The position numbers and the translations under genes are program-made. From Magnetovibrio sp. PR-2 (GTDB lineage: Bacteria; Pseudomonadota; Alphaproteobacteria; Rhodospirillales; Magnetovibrionaceae): DNA of 64,000 nucleotides. Below, in pieces: positions 1 to 8,644 of the stretch. Under the pieces are notes generated by a model. The model saw nothing but the letters and a program-made list of their open reading frames with translations. It searched no databases and was not told the DNA's origin. Position 1 is the first letter of the stretch. The number at the start of each line of letters is the position of its first letter. The stretch is from positions 310,001-374,000 of the forward strand of contig NZ_JBAHUR010000001.1 in the NCBI RefSeq assembly GCF_036689815.1, given 5' to 3'.

Positions 1-233
1 TGCGCGTTGGCCAATTGATCGAACGCGCCAAACACGAAGGTGTGACGGAAGTCATCTTGGCCACCAATGCGACCGTAGACGGGCAAACCACTGCGCACTA
101 CATCGCGGAACGTCTCGACGGGGCAAATGTGCGCGTGTCCGGACTTGCCCATGGTGTGCCCGTGGGCGGAGAGCTGGACTACCTGGACGAAGGCACGCTT
201 TCCACGGCCTTGAAGGCCAGAAAACCGGTCTGA
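1..233 (+). CDS. recR: Recombination protein RecR, C-terminal part
   Basis: The reading frame is open from base 3 and gives the last 76 residues of RecR; the start lies before the window. The visible part is the second half of the Toprim fold, with [16 protein letters not shown], and the conserved C-terminal stretch [17 protein letters not shown]. The N-terminal helix-hairpin-helix and zinc finger are not visible. RecR works with RecO (and RecF) to load RecA onto gapped single-stranded DNA in recombinational repair. In alphaproteobacteria it usually follows dnaX and ybaB, which should lie just upstream of this window. Confidence 0.93.
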   Translation, partial: RVGQLIERAKHEGVTEVILATNATVDGQTTAHYIAERLDGANVRVSGLAHGVPVGGELDYLDEGTLSTALKARKPV

Positions 234-339
234 TCTGCTAAACTATCGGTAGTGAGTTTTTCTCAGTTAGGCTTTATAGGCGATTATTGTTTTGCGTACA
301 TGCATTTTTGTGGTACAACCATAGATGGATGTGGCGCAT

Positions 340-487
340 GCTGCATCCCCGTTCCCTCAACTTTCTCCCATTCCGGGGGGTCTGGGAAAAGTTGAACCTT
401 GAACGCCTTCCACCTCAACACCCCTCCGGAAGGTGTTCTGCCCATGACCGCGTCACCCCATGCCCGGGGGTGGCGCGGTCGCTTTTT
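340..487 (+). ncRNA. Possible structured small RNA or long recR 3' end
   Basis: The gap between recR and the cytochrome gene holds three hairpins in a row on the plus strand. One spans 357-395 (TCAACTTT-c-TCCCA pairing with TGGGAAAAGTTGA), one spans 417-437 (AACACC/GGTGTT), and one is a GC-rich terminator-like stem at 446-480 followed by a T-run. I saw no convincing open frame with a ribosome binding site here. It could be an independent small RNA or the structured end of the recR transcript. The signal recognition particle RNA was considered, but its conserved tetraloop context is missing. No promoter is clear enough to call. Confidence 0.3.
446..487 (+). terminator. Rho-independent terminator after recR
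   Basis: GACCGCG...CGCGGTC arms, extended by CACCCC/GGGGTG with one mismatch, close a short loop and are followed by GCTTTTT. The orientation suits transcripts arriving from recR. On the minus strand no T-run follows the stem. Confidence 0.6.
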
Positions 488-515
488 GGGCGTAGCGTGT
501 GGGAAATTGGAGGAT

Positions 516-980
516 TTAGTCGATGCCGCTGGCGTTTTGTACGGCCCGCACGAACGACACGATGTTGTCGATTTGCGGCTCAGTGATGCCTTTGGTCGGG
601 GGCATTTCCCCAAAGCGCCAGTTTTTTTCGCGTTTTCCATCGCGCAGCGCTTTTTTGAAAACGTAGTCGGGGAAGACGTTTTCGCGATACATGGGGTGAA
701 TAAGCGGCTGTCCTTTGCGTGACCCGCCAGAGCCATCCGCGCCATGGCAGTCCTGACAGAGTTTGGCAAAGTCCGCCCGACCCGCCTGTTGCAGAGGGGT
801 CAGTTCGGGCACGACCACATTGGCTTTGATCGAGATCTTTTCTTTACCCCACATGGAATACGTGGTCAGCACCACCAAGACTGCCATCATCAAGAGCATC
901 CACTTCCACGGAGAACCCTGACGGGGGGCCTCGGGATGCAGGCCTTCGGTGTCGGTTGGTTGAGGTTCGGGCGCGCTCAT
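516..980 (-). CDS. Membrane-anchored monoheme cytochrome c
   Basis: 154 residues. A hydrophilic N-terminus of about 25 residues leads into one membrane segment (about 27-43) that should anchor the protein with its C-terminal domain in the periplasm. The heme c motif CQDCH is at 75-79 and the likely sixth ligand is Met126 in GEMPP, so this is a class I cytochrome c fold. It probably carries electrons in respiration; the redox partner cannot be told from sequence. The start has AAGGA upstream. It lies 10 bp after rmuC on the same strand and may be co-transcribed with it, though the functions look unrelated. Confidence 0.88.
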   Translation of the reverse strand: MSAPEPQPTDTEGLHPEAPRQGSPWKWMLLMMAVLVVLTTYSMWGKEKISIKANVVVPELTPLQQAGRADFAKLCQDCHGADGSGGSRKGQPLIHPMYRENVFPDYVFKKALRDGKREKNWRFGEMPPTKGITEPQIDNIVSFVRAVQNASGID

Positions 981-990
981 GTGTGGGTCC

Positions 991-2178
991 TTACGTGGTG
1001 AACAGATCGGATTCTGAGATGAAGTTTTCTATGCTGTCGTCGCGGTCTTCAATTTCAGGCTTGGCCGTATTGCGGTTGGCCGCCGTTTGTTTGGCGGGGG
1101 TGGGGGGCTGGAGCTCTTCGGCCGACGTTTCTTCACCCAGTTGAATGCGATCGACGCGGTCGATATCACCTTTGATGCGCGTGGATGAGGTTTCGATGTC
1201 GCCAATGGTTTTGTTTGCGGTATCAAAGTTTTTGCGCAGCTTCAAGACACGCTCATCCATCAGCTCCACATTGCGCATCAGTTTGCGCACTTCGTTTTGA
1301 ATAAGCCCCGCTTGTTCGCGCATCTGGGCGTCTTTCAAAACGGCGCGCACGGTGTTGAGCGTCGCCATCATGGTGGTGGGCGACACGATCCACACCCGCG
1401 CGCGATAAGATTTTTCAACCACATCGGGGAGAGATGCATGCAGCTCGGCATAGACGGCTTCGCTTGGCAAAAACATCAACGCACTTTCCGCCGTTTCGCC
1501 GGGCACGATGTATTTGTCCGCAATGTCTTTGACGTGCTTCAAGATGTCGGTGCCAAAGGCGGACAGGGCGCGCTTGCGGTCTTCATCAGTTTCCGCGTTT
1601 TTTAAAGCCAAGAAACTTTCAAGGGGAAACTTGGAATCGATGACGATGGGTCCCGGCGGGTTGGGCAGTTTCAACAAACAGTCCGCGCGCTTTTTGTTGG
1701 AGAGTGTCGCTTGAAATTCATAAGCCGACGGGGGCAAAACATCGGTGACCAAATCGTTCAGCTGAATTTCACCAAACGCACCGCGGGTTTGTTTGTTGGA
1801 CAGGATGTCTTGCAGACCAACCATTTGATCGGAAAGTTCGTTCAAGTTTTTTTGTGCCGCATCGATCACCGCCAAACGTTCGTGGACTTGTTTGATGACA
1901 TCGCCGGTGCGTTGGCTGTGTTCGGTGAGCCCGTCGCCTAGGCGCTTGTTGACGCTGTCCAAACGGTCTTCCAACGTGCGCGACAGACCGGTCTGGGTTT
2001 CGCCCATGGCTTGGAGCCGTCCGGTGAGCTCGGCTTGATGCAAAACGATGCGGTCGAACAAATCGGCGTGTTGGCTGTTGCGCTTGGACGAGACCATGGC
2101 CCACACCACACCCAAAGCCACCACCAGGCAGCCCACAGCGATCAAGAGATTGGTGTCGATGACAATTTGCGAATCCAT
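991..2178 (-). CDS. rmuC: RmuC family DNA recombination protein
   Basis: 395 residues from the ATG at 2178; an in-frame TTG at 2214 would add 12 residues and is less likely. There is an N-terminal membrane segment (about 5-25), then a long predicted coiled coil, then the RmuC nuclease-like core with TRGAFGEIQL and IVIDSKFPLESF. RmuC is a member of a PD-(D/E)XK-like family that limits DNA rearrangements between inverted repeats in E. coli. The C-terminal ~60 residues are polar and low in complexity. The gene is followed closely by the cytochrome c gene and diverges from the DUF4405-like gene. Confidence 0.9.
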   Translation of the reverse strand: MDSQIVIDTNLLIAVGCLVVALGVVWAMVSSKRNSQHADLFDRIVLHQAELTGRLQAMGETQTGLSRTLEDRLDSVNKRLGDGLTEHSQRTGDVIKQVHERLAVIDAAQKNLNELSDQMVGLQDILSNKQTRGAFGEIQLNDLVTDVLPPSAYEFQATLSNKKRADCLLKLPNPPGPIVIDSKFPLESFLALKNAETDEDRKRALSAFGTDILKHVKDIADKYIVPGETAESALMFLPSEAVYAELHASLPDVVEKSYRARVWIVSPTTMMATLNTVRAVLKDAQMREQAGLIQNEVRKLMRNVELMDERVLKLRKNFDTANKTIGDIETSSTRIKGDIDRVDRIQLGEETSAEELQPPTPAKQTAANRNTAKPEIEDRDDSIENFISESDLFTT

Positions 2179-2321
2179 AGCCAAACAGTGCCTGATCCGG
2201 CTTCGAAAGTCCAATGTGCACGTTACGTTCTGTTACATAAAACAGCTGTCTGAGACATACACCAGATACATGGGTCGCTTACCATCTTTCAAATCACATG
2301 ATTTGTCAGAGGACCTTCCCC

Positions 2322-2870
2322 ATGAACACCCAAGCCCCAACCCTGTCGCCATCGTCAGCCAACACAGGCTGGCTCTATGCCCTTCAATACAAACACGCCA
2401 CCGTTTTGACCGCGATCACCTTCGTGATTGTCGGGGTGACGGGGGTGATGGTCTTTTTTCATTTGGGCACCCAATATGTGATGGGCATGCATGAATGGCT
2501 GGGTCTTGTTATGGTCGCGGCTGCCGCTCTGCATATGACGCGCCACATGAAGGCGCTCGGCAAACAGTTGCAAAAACCGCGCGCACGGGTGTGGTTGGCA
2601 ACGGGTGCTTTGGTCACGGCTGTGTTTGTCGGCAGTGCCTTGTTGGCCCCCAGTGGCGGCAATCCGATGAAGGCCTATGCGCATAAATCTATAGACGCCT
2701 CCGTGAGTGCTATTGGCGCCGTGTTGAACGTGTCGGATAGCGACGTCCAAGCCCGCCTGGAAGCTGCGGGTCTGGACGCCAATGATTTGAACATGTCCGT
2801 GAATGATGTGGCTGCATTTAACCACGTGGAAGCGCCCGCCGTTTTGGCCGCCGTCATGGGGCCGCGCTAA
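2322..2870 (+). CDS. DUF4405-like membrane protein, cytochrome b-type helices
   Basis: 182 residues; the ATG at 2322 follows AGAGGA. Three membrane segments are visible. The first carries His in YKHATVL. The second contains MGMHEWLGL and leads to ALHMTRHMK, the histidine pattern of DUF4405 and small cytochrome b-like proteins, so heme binding is plausible. After the third segment comes a polar tail of about 70 residues (Lys-Ser-Ile-Asp-Ala onward) ending in a helix-rich region, likely periplasmic. A longer relative lies at 30200-31075. The gene ends exactly where the convergent HD-GYP gene ends. The electron-transfer role is inferred from the histidines only. Confidence 0.7.
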   Translation: MNTQAPTLSPSSANTGWLYALQYKHATVLTAITFVIVGVTGVMVFFHLGTQYVMGMHEWLGLVMVAAAALHMTRHMKALGKQLQKPRARVWLATGALVTAVFVGSALLAPSGGNPMKAYAHKSIDASVSAIGAVLNVSDSDVQARLEAAGLDANDLNMSVNDVAAFNHVEAPAVLAAVMGPR

Positions 2871-4406
2871 CTACTCGGCGGCTTGGGCGTGGTCAGTAAA
2901 CTGGGCGGCGATGTCTTGGAATTCGGCCTCCACCGCGTCCAAGGCGTCGACGATGTCGGGGTCGAAGTGCGCGCCCTTGCCGTCGCGGATAATGCCCATG
3001 GCTTTGTCGTGAGAAAACGCCGGCTTGTAGACCCGCTTGGAAATCAGCGCGTCATACACGTCAGCGACGGCCATCAAGCGGCCGGACATGGGGATACCGT
3101 CGCCCTTCAAGCCGTTGGGATAGCCCGATCCATCCCACTTTTCGTGGTGTGTCACGGCAATTTCGCGGGCATAGCGCAAAAACGAGTTTGAGCCCAGTTC
3201 GTTTTCGGCGACCGCCAAAGCGTCCGCGCCCAACTGGGCATGGGTTTTCATGATCTCAAATTCTTCATCCGTGTGCTTGCCGGGTTTGAGCAAAATACTG
3301 TCGGGAATGCCCACTTTACCGACGTCATGCAGCGGTGCGGATTTGTACAACAGATCAATGCTTTCGTCGTCCAGTTGGTCTTTGAAGCGGGGATGGTCTT
3401 TGAGCTGCACCGCCAAGGCGCGCACGTAGCGCTGGGTGCGCAAAATGTGCGCGCCGGTTTCGTTGTCGCGGGTCTCGGCCAAACTTGCCAGCGACAAAAT
3501 GGTCACGTCGCGGGTGCGCGCAAGTTCTTGGGTGTGGTCCTTGATGCGGTCCACCATGGTGTTGGTGTGCTGCGCCATGACGCCGAACTCGTCATTGCTG
3601 GCAACGGGGATGCGGTTGTCGTAATCGCCCAAAGTCACACGGGTGAGCACGCTGGTCTGCTGATTGAGCAGGCCGTGCAGGTTGCGCGCATAGGACCGAA
3701 TGATGTTGAGCGTATGGGGCAAAACCACGATCAGTACGAAGCCAAACTCTTTGAGAACGGAAATCTGTGCTTCTCTCAAACCCACGGCGTCGGCGTTGTG
3801 CACAATCCAATCTAAGTCCTTAACCACCAAAAGCATGAACACACCCACCAACACGGTGATGGAGACAGAGGCGAACAATGCCACTTTGCTGGTGAGCGGG
3901 AAGTAGTCGTCATCCACGTCGATGTCTTTGTGTTGCGCTTCAATTTCGGCGGCGACGTGGCGTTCGCGCTCTAGCGCTAAGTCGGAGGCTGCAAAAAAGC
4001 CCAATCCCGTGACGCCGAACAAAACCTTAAGTCCGCTTTCCAAAAACGGGAAGCCGTAAGCAAATTCATTGTAGGCCATGATCAAAATGGCGCTGGTGGC
4101 GAACAGGGCCAATTCCAGCCAAAACAGGCGGTTCACTTGGTATTTGAGCGGTGCGCTGTCCACCAAAGCCGCGACCAAAGGTTTGCGCACCATCAATTGG
4201 GCCGCGAGCACCGCGACGATGGGTAGAGCGACTTCTAAGGGTGTTAGGGATTCAATGAAGGGGCAGACCCGGATTCCATAAACGGGAATAACCACCATGG
4301 TGACGAGATAATGCAACAAGGCGCGCATACGATTGTCTTCAGCTCCCCGTGAACGGATCAATGGGCTTGAATTCAGGGCAGTCGTGCCCTTGGAGTCTGT
4401 GTGCAT
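2871..4406 (-). CDS. Membrane HD-GYP phosphodiesterase with HAMP domain
   Basis: 511 residues from the ATG at 4406, which has GAGG upstream; a TTG at 4418 is the alternative. The order is several N-terminal membrane segments (to about residue 235), a HAMP-like linker (about 245-295), and an HD-GYP domain to the C-terminus. The metal-binding HD is in APLHDVGKVGIPD near residue 360. The second hallmark, HHEKWDGSGYPNGLKGDGIP, is complete with the GYP motif. HD-GYP enzymes hydrolyse c-di-GMP to pGpG or GMP, so this protein is likely to lower c-di-GMP in response to a membrane or intracellular signal. All catalytic residues I can check are present. Confidence 0.92.
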   Translation of the reverse strand: MHTDSKGTTALNSSPLIRSRGAEDNRMRALLHYLVTMVVIPVYGIRVCPFIESLTPLEVALPIVAVLAAQLMVRKPLVAALVDSAPLKYQVNRLFWLELALFATSAILIMAYNEFAYGFPFLESGLKVLFGVTGLGFFAASDLALERERHVAAEIEAQHKDIDVDDDYFPLTSKVALFASVSITVLVGVFMLLVVKDLDWIVHNADAVGLREAQISVLKEFGFVLIVVLPHTLNIIRSYARNLHGLLNQQTSVLTRVTLGDYDNRIPVASNDEFGVMAQHTNTMVDRIKDHTQELARTRDVTILSLASLAETRDNETGAHILRTQRYVRALAVQLKDHPRFKDQLDDESIDLLYKSAPLHDVGKVGIPDSILLKPGKHTDEEFEIMKTHAQLGADALAVAENELGSNSFLRYAREIAVTHHEKWDGSGYPNGLKGDGIPMSGRLMAVADVYDALISKRVYKPAFSHDKAMGIIRDGKGAHFDPDIVDALDAVEAEFQDIAAQFTDHAQAAE

Positions 4407-4439
4407 TATACGCCTCAAACGCTAAGATTTCTTGACCTT

Positions 4440-4457
4440 TTAAGGCTGGGGCCTTAA
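4440..4457. repeat. Short inverted repeat between HD-GYP and def genes
   Basis: TTAAGGC-TGGG-GCCTTAA forms a perfect 7-bp stem in the divergent promoter region of the HD-GYP gene and def. It may be an operator or a leader hairpin. It has no T-run on either strand. Confidence 0.35.
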
Positions 4458-4502
4458 GTCCTTCTCGCACACACTATTCGTTTGAGCCCGAGGTTAAGTT
4501 AC

Positions 4503-5024
4503 ATGGCTATCTTGCCCATATTGGTCGCCCCCAATCCCGTCTTGAAAACAAAGGCCAAACCCGTCGAAGCGGTGGACGCCGAAATCCGTCAGCTGATGGA
4601 CGATATGTTGGAAACCATGTACAGCGCGCGCGGCATCGGCTTGGCCGCCCCGCAAGTGGGCGTGTCCAAACGCGTGCTGGTAATGGACACCGCCAAGGAA
4701 GATGAAGACCCGCAGCCCATCTGCATGGCCAACCCCGAAATCGTCTGGGCGTCTGACGAAGAAGAGCTGCGCGAAGAAGGCTGTTTGTCCCTGCCCGAAC
4801 AATACGCCGAAGTGGTGCGTCCCTTGGTCGTGCGGGTGCGCTATCTGGACAAAGAGGGCGAAATTCGCGAGCTGGAAGCAGATGAGATCATGGGCATTTG
4901 TGTGCAGCACGAAATGGACCACTTAGACGGCACATTGTTTGTGGATCACTTGTCGGGGCTGAAACGCAACATGATTTTGCGCAAGTTGCAAAAGGCGCGC
5001 AAAGGCAAACCGGCAACGGTCTAA
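4503..5024 (+). CDS. def: Peptide deformylase
   Basis: 173 residues from the ATG at 4503. It removes the formyl group from the initiator Met of new proteins. All three metalloenzyme motifs are present: [18 protein letters not shown] with the metal-binding Cys, and QHEMDHLDG with two metal-binding His and the catalytic Glu. It is followed 25 bp later by fmt, which adds the formyl group to the initiator tRNA; this def-fmt pair is a widely conserved operon. A TTG 21 bp upstream is in frame, but the ATG gives the usual N-terminus. Confidence 0.96.
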   Translation: MAILPILVAPNPVLKTKAKPVEAVDAEIRQLMDDMLETMYSARGIGLAAPQVGVSKRVLVMDTAKEDEDPQPICMANPEIVWASDEEELREEGCLSLPEQYAEVVRPLVVRVRYLDKEGEIRELEADEIMGICVQHEMDHLDGTLFVDHLSGLKRNMILRKLQKARKGKPATV

Positions 5025-5049
5025 AACGGAGCTGGGCGGGGAAGATAGC

Positions 5050-5949
5050 ATGCGATTGATATTCATGGGCACGCCGGACTTTTCCGTTCCGGCCTTGGAC
5101 GCTTTGTTGAACGCGGGCCACGACGTGGTGTGCGTTTACAGCCAACCGCCGCGCAAAGCGGGCCGGGGGCAAAAGCTCAAACCCACCCCTGTGCATGCGT
5201 TTGCTGAGAGCAAAGGCATTGACGTGCGCACCCCTGTGTCGCTCAAAGGTGAAGACGAACAGGCCGCGTTTGCAGCCCTTGAGGCCGATGCGGCGGTCGT
5301 TGTTGCGTATGGCCTGATTTTGCCCAAAGCGATTTTGGACGCGCCCAAGTTGGGGTGCTTCAACATCCATGCAAGCTTGCTGCCGCGTTGGCGTGGGGCT
5401 GCGCCGATCCAGCGCGCCATTGAAGCTGGCGACCCTGAAAGTGGCGTCACCATCATGCAGATGGACGAAGGCCTGGACACGGGTGACATGATGATGGTCG
5501 GCAAACTGGCGATAGACGAGACCACCAACGCGCAAATGCTGCACGATGCTTTATCGGCGATGGGTGCTCAGTTGATGGTTGAAACTTTGGCGACGCTGGA
5601 CAGAATTAAGCCGACGCCGCAACCCGAAGACGGCGTGACCTATGCCAAAAAAATCGACAAGGCTGAAACCCGCATGGATTGGAGCCGACCTGCTGTTGAG
5701 CTCGACCGCCAAGTGCGCGCGTTGTATCCGCTGGCCTGGTTCGAACGCGACGGCCAGCGTGTGCGCGTGGGGAGGGCCGACGTGGTGGACGGCACAGGCG
5801 CACCCGGATCGGTGATCGGTGGTTTGTCGGTGGCGTGTGGCAAAGGGGCTTTGGAGCTCACCCACGTTCAGCCTGCCGGCAAAAGTGCCATGGACGCCGG
5901 TGCGTATCTGCGCGGTAAGCCGACCCAGGCTGGCGAGCTTCTGGATTAA
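5050..5949 (+). CDS. fmt: Methionyl-tRNA formyltransferase
   Basis: 299 residues, near the usual family length. It transfers formyl from 10-formyl-tetrahydrofolate to Met-tRNA(fMet). The N-terminal catalytic domain begins [16 protein letters not shown] and contains the formyltransferase signature around [20 protein letters not shown], with catalytic Asn/His and the later Asp in DTGDM. The C-terminal OB-like tRNA-binding domain starts near residue 205. Operon with def. Its last 4 bp overlap the end of the convergent solute-binding protein gene. Confidence 0.97.
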   Translation: MRLIFMGTPDFSVPALDALLNAGHDVVCVYSQPPRKAGRGQKLKPTPVHAFAESKGIDVRTPVSLKGEDEQAAFAALEADAAVVVAYGLILPKAILDAPKLGCFNIHASLLPRWRGAAPIQRAIEAGDPESGVTIMQMDEGLDTGDMMMVGKLAIDETTNAQMLHDALSAMGAQLMVETLATLDRIKPTPQPEDGVTYAKKIDKAETRMDWSRPAVELDRQVRALYPLAWFERDGQRVRVGRADVVDGTGAPGSVIGGLSVACGKGALELTHVQPAGKSAMDAGAYLRGKPTQAGELLD

Positions 5950-6779
5950 TCAGCGGCGGGCGAATGCTTGTGCACCTTAGAGGCCTGATTGAGCTTTTCA
6001 AAAAGATCTAAATGCAAAAATGTGCTGTAGGGACGCAGGGCTTCTTTGAAGGCAGAGCTCTCTTCAACATCGTGGATGCTCTCGGAAATTTCTTCGACCT
6101 TCAGCACAAACTGCGAATGTTTTGAAATCGCCAGATAGACCGGGCCTTGTCCCAGTGAGGGTTCAAGAAAGGACAGATTGCGCAGCACGCCACGTTCTCC
6201 GGCCCCCCACATCAGCATCAATTCCGGCCCGACGGCGTAATCCAAACGCTGATGAGCCACGCCCAAGGCCAGCTGGCCAAAGGTTGCCCGTTCTGCCAGG
6301 TCGAACTTTTGGGCCTGCAGGGCTTCGTCGAACGCTGGGGTGACACGGGCCCCGCGAATACGCCCGACGGTGAGACCGTTGATATCGTTTAATTCGACCG
6401 TTTGGCGCGGATCGCTCACATGCTTCGCCATCATCATATTAAAAAGAGCGATGGGGTTTTTGGGGTAGACCAAATAGGCTTCGCGGTCCGGGCTTTTGAG
6501 GGCTGGGATAATGGCGTCGATGTCACCGTTTTTGACCCGGCGGAAGGCGCGCGACCAGTTGTTGATTTCAAAGACGGGTTTGATGCCAAGGCGGTCCAAA
6601 GCCCGGGTAATTTTTTCGACCAAAATGCCCTTAGGGTTGGATTGATCGTCCAAAAACACATACGGCGGTGCGGATAAAGCGCCGATGACCATGGCTGGTT
6701 TGGCGGACTGGGCGCGAACAGAGACGCCCCACAATAGTAAGCTCATCGAAACGGCAAGGAGCAAGCCAATACGCATCAC
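5946..6779 (-). CDS. Periplasmic solute-binding protein, family 3
   Basis: 277 residues with a signal peptide (about 1-24, cleavage after VRAQSA). The rest looks like a type 3 extracellular solute-binding domain, including [20 protein letters not shown] and the hinge region [14 protein letters not shown]. Such proteins usually bind amino acids or similar small molecules, but many stand-alone copies in this lineage have no transporter partner. No permease or ATPase lies nearby, so the ligand and role are unknown. It converges on fmt and may be co-transcribed from the same strand as the hemerythrin gene upstream. Confidence 0.8.
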   Translation of the reverse strand: MMRIGLLLAVSMSLLLWGVSVRAQSAKPAMVIGALSAPPYVFLDDQSNPKGILVEKITRALDRLGIKPVFEINNWSRAFRRVKNGDIDAIIPALKSPDREAYLVYPKNPIALFNMMMAKHVSDPRQTVELNDINGLTVGRIRGARVTPAFDEALQAQKFDLAERATFGQLALGVAHQRLDYAVGPELMLMWGAGERGVLRNLSFLEPSLGQGPVYLAISKHSQFVLKVEEISESIHDVEESSAFKEALRPYSTFLHLDLFEKLNQASKVHKHSPAAD

Positions 6780-6845
6780 TTAGCCCTCCATCCATCGCAC
6801 CATATGAGTGCCCAAGTCTGATTATAGCACAAGTATTGCGATTTA

Positions 6846-7235
6846 TCAGCCGCGTGCTTTTTGGGCAGCGGTGTCGTTGTTGATGATGTGCGGGATCAAG
6901 CGGCGCTCCATCCACACCGACAGGGCCTGTCCGGCGAATTGAGACCCGGCTTCCTTTTCGGCCCAGATTTTGTTGAGCTCGTCCAACAGGCTTTTGTGCT
7001 GTTCGGTTTGCTCGTCCAACAAGGTGGAGCCAGTCTTCACATAAAAGGCTTCTTCATCAGCGAAGTGGGTCTGGGTGTATTTCATCAACAGATCGAAGGC
7101 TTGTTCCAAGATCGCGGTTTCTTTGCTTTGGTGAATGGCGTCGACGAACATGTTCGCCGCATCGAAGATCATGCGGTGCTGGGCGTCGATGGTGTCGTCG
7201 CCGGTCTTAAAGCTGTCGTCCCAGTTAAATTCCAT
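6846..7235 (-). CDS. Bacteriohemerythrin, one domain, with a changed iron ligand
   Basis: 129 residues from the ATG at 7235. It is a four-helix hemerythrin that normally binds O2 at a di-iron site. Counting from MEFNW, the ligands visible are His20, His57 and Glu61 (HFADE), His80, His116 and Asp121 (HIINND). The position that should hold the first His of the HxxxH pair has Gln76 instead (QTEQH). This could change oxygen binding or stability of the site. A two-domain relative at 60515-61300 keeps all ligands. The other sequence features match the family well, so the identification is firm. Confidence 0.88.
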   Translation of the reverse strand: MEFNWDDSFKTGDDTIDAQHRMIFDAANMFVDAIHQSKETAILEQAFDLLMKYTQTHFADEEAFYVKTGSTLLDEQTEQHKSLLDELNKIWAEKEAGSQFAGQALSVWMERRLIPHIINNDTAAQKARG

Positions 7236-7321
7236 AGGCAAAGTATAAGCGTATTTGCAAGGCGAAGGTAGGCGAAAACAAGTGCTTCATACGATAAAAG
7301 ATGACTCGCCGAACGTTTCAA

Positions 7322-8464
7322 TCAGAAGCGATCGGCATCGGGCACGTCCTCGCCGATGGTTGGCGTTTTCACACCACGCGCAGCGGCCGCGCGTTCTTCT
7401 TGGCCTTGCATATAAGTTTTGAATTTTGACGCGCGGGTGATGGTCGTGGGTTTTTTGTCTTGTGCGTCTTTGAGAATGCGGCGCACGTCGTCGATGCCTT
7501 GGCGCATTTCCAGCATGATGAATTCCGAACGCTTTACCGGCCCGCCGGTGTTGGGTTTGGGGAACAGTTCGTGCCACGCGCTCATTTTCACGGACAGCGC
7601 GCACAGCACCCCGCCGATGGTGGTGTGGTAGCTTTCGATCAGGGCTTCAACTTGACGGAATCGTTCGGCGGACACATCACTCCAGAAATCTTTGGTGGAA
7701 CTGTCAAATTCATCGAACAAACGTTTCAAGTGCGCGCTCAGTCCTGTGAAGGTTTTTTCCAGCATGTCGCAGGTTTTCATCAGGTTTAGATCGTTTTTAA
7801 GCTCCCAGTTGGAGCGGATGGCGGACATGCTGTCGAGAAAGTTCCGTGTAATCGGCGCGGTGGTGTCGAGGGTGTTTTTGTAATACGCCAAAGACAGGAA
7901 GATATCGCCGTAGTCTTCCAAAAAGCGCGGCAGCTCCATCAAATCGATGTCGAGGCGCTTGGCCATCATGTCCAATTTTTCGCGCGCCATTTTGATGTCG
8001 GGATTGCGAAACAGGTTGAGCAAGTCGTCGAAGTCTTGAACGTTCACGTCGCCGCTGCCGTAAATTTCGCTGATCAGCGGGAAGGTAAAGTCCTTCATGT
8101 AACCGCCCAGCTCTTTGCTTTTTTCCGGCGACAGACGCAAAGCTGAAATGTCGTTCACGGGGATTTCTTGTTCGCGCAGCGCAACACGCAAGCTGTAGAC
8201 GTCGTATGACGGCATGCGCGACAGTTTGCGCAGCATGGTGATGTCGGTGGGCGGGGCATTGAATTCTTCGCGCAGTTGGCGCGCGGCGGAGTCCACAGTC
8301 ATCTGCCCGCTGCCAGCGTCTTCATCGCGAAACAGCTCAATCATGGAATGCAGCCGCGCGTTTTTGATCATGCGCGCGCGTTTCAGCGTCTTCGTTTCGA
8401 AGGGCACAATGCTCAATGGCATAATGTGCAGCGCATCGAGATCTTTTTGCAGGCTGTCCGACAT
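7322..8464 (-). CDS. Conserved-looking cytosolic protein of unknown function
   Basis: 380 residues from the ATG at 8464, which has GGAAA upstream; a longer frame reaching 8539 adds unconvincing sequence. I do not recognise the family. It has no signal peptide or membrane segment, is rich in charged residues and looks mostly helical, with a low-complexity C-terminal tail rich in Lys, Arg and Ala. It contains segments such as DFDDLLNLFRNP and FLEDYGDIFLSLAYYKN. It stands alone between the hemerythrin gene and the divergent truA. Codon use resembles its neighbours. Confidence 0.7.
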   Translation of the reverse strand: MSDSLQKDLDALHIMPLSIVPFETKTLKRARMIKNARLHSMIELFRDEDAGSGQMTVDSAARQLREEFNAPPTDITMLRKLSRMPSYDVYSLRVALREQEIPVNDISALRLSPEKSKELGGYMKDFTFPLISEIYGSGDVNVQDFDDLLNLFRNPDIKMAREKLDMMAKRLDIDLMELPRFLEDYGDIFLSLAYYKNTLDTTAPITRNFLDSMSAIRSNWELKNDLNLMKTCDMLEKTFTGLSAHLKRLFDEFDSSTKDFWSDVSAERFRQVEALIESYHTTIGGVLCALSVKMSAWHELFPKPNTGGPVKRSEFIMLEMRQGIDDVRRILKDAQDKKPTTITRASKFKTYMQGQEERAAAARGVKTPTIGEDVPDADRF

Positions 8465-8644
8465 TACGTTTCCTATACCGCCCCGGCCCCATATTGTTTG
8501 AGGTTTTTCGGATGACCGGGGGGCCGACAAGTGAAGCACAGTGGTGTTTTACGCCTGTTTGGTGTGCTTAGCAATATAAAGGCCATATTTGATAAAATAC
8601 GGTTATCGAATGACATTTAAAAAATCTCGCTCTAAAAAGGCGTC

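Noticed and set aside
357-487. Signal recognition particle RNA after recR
   Set aside because: The CCGGAAGG tetraloop-like string is present, but the flanking GGTCAGG and AGCAGC blocks that define helix 8 are not.
284-769. Open frame of about 160 codons on the minus strand
   Set aside because: It overlaps the clear cytochrome c gene in another frame and has Ser/Arg-rich, non-native composition.
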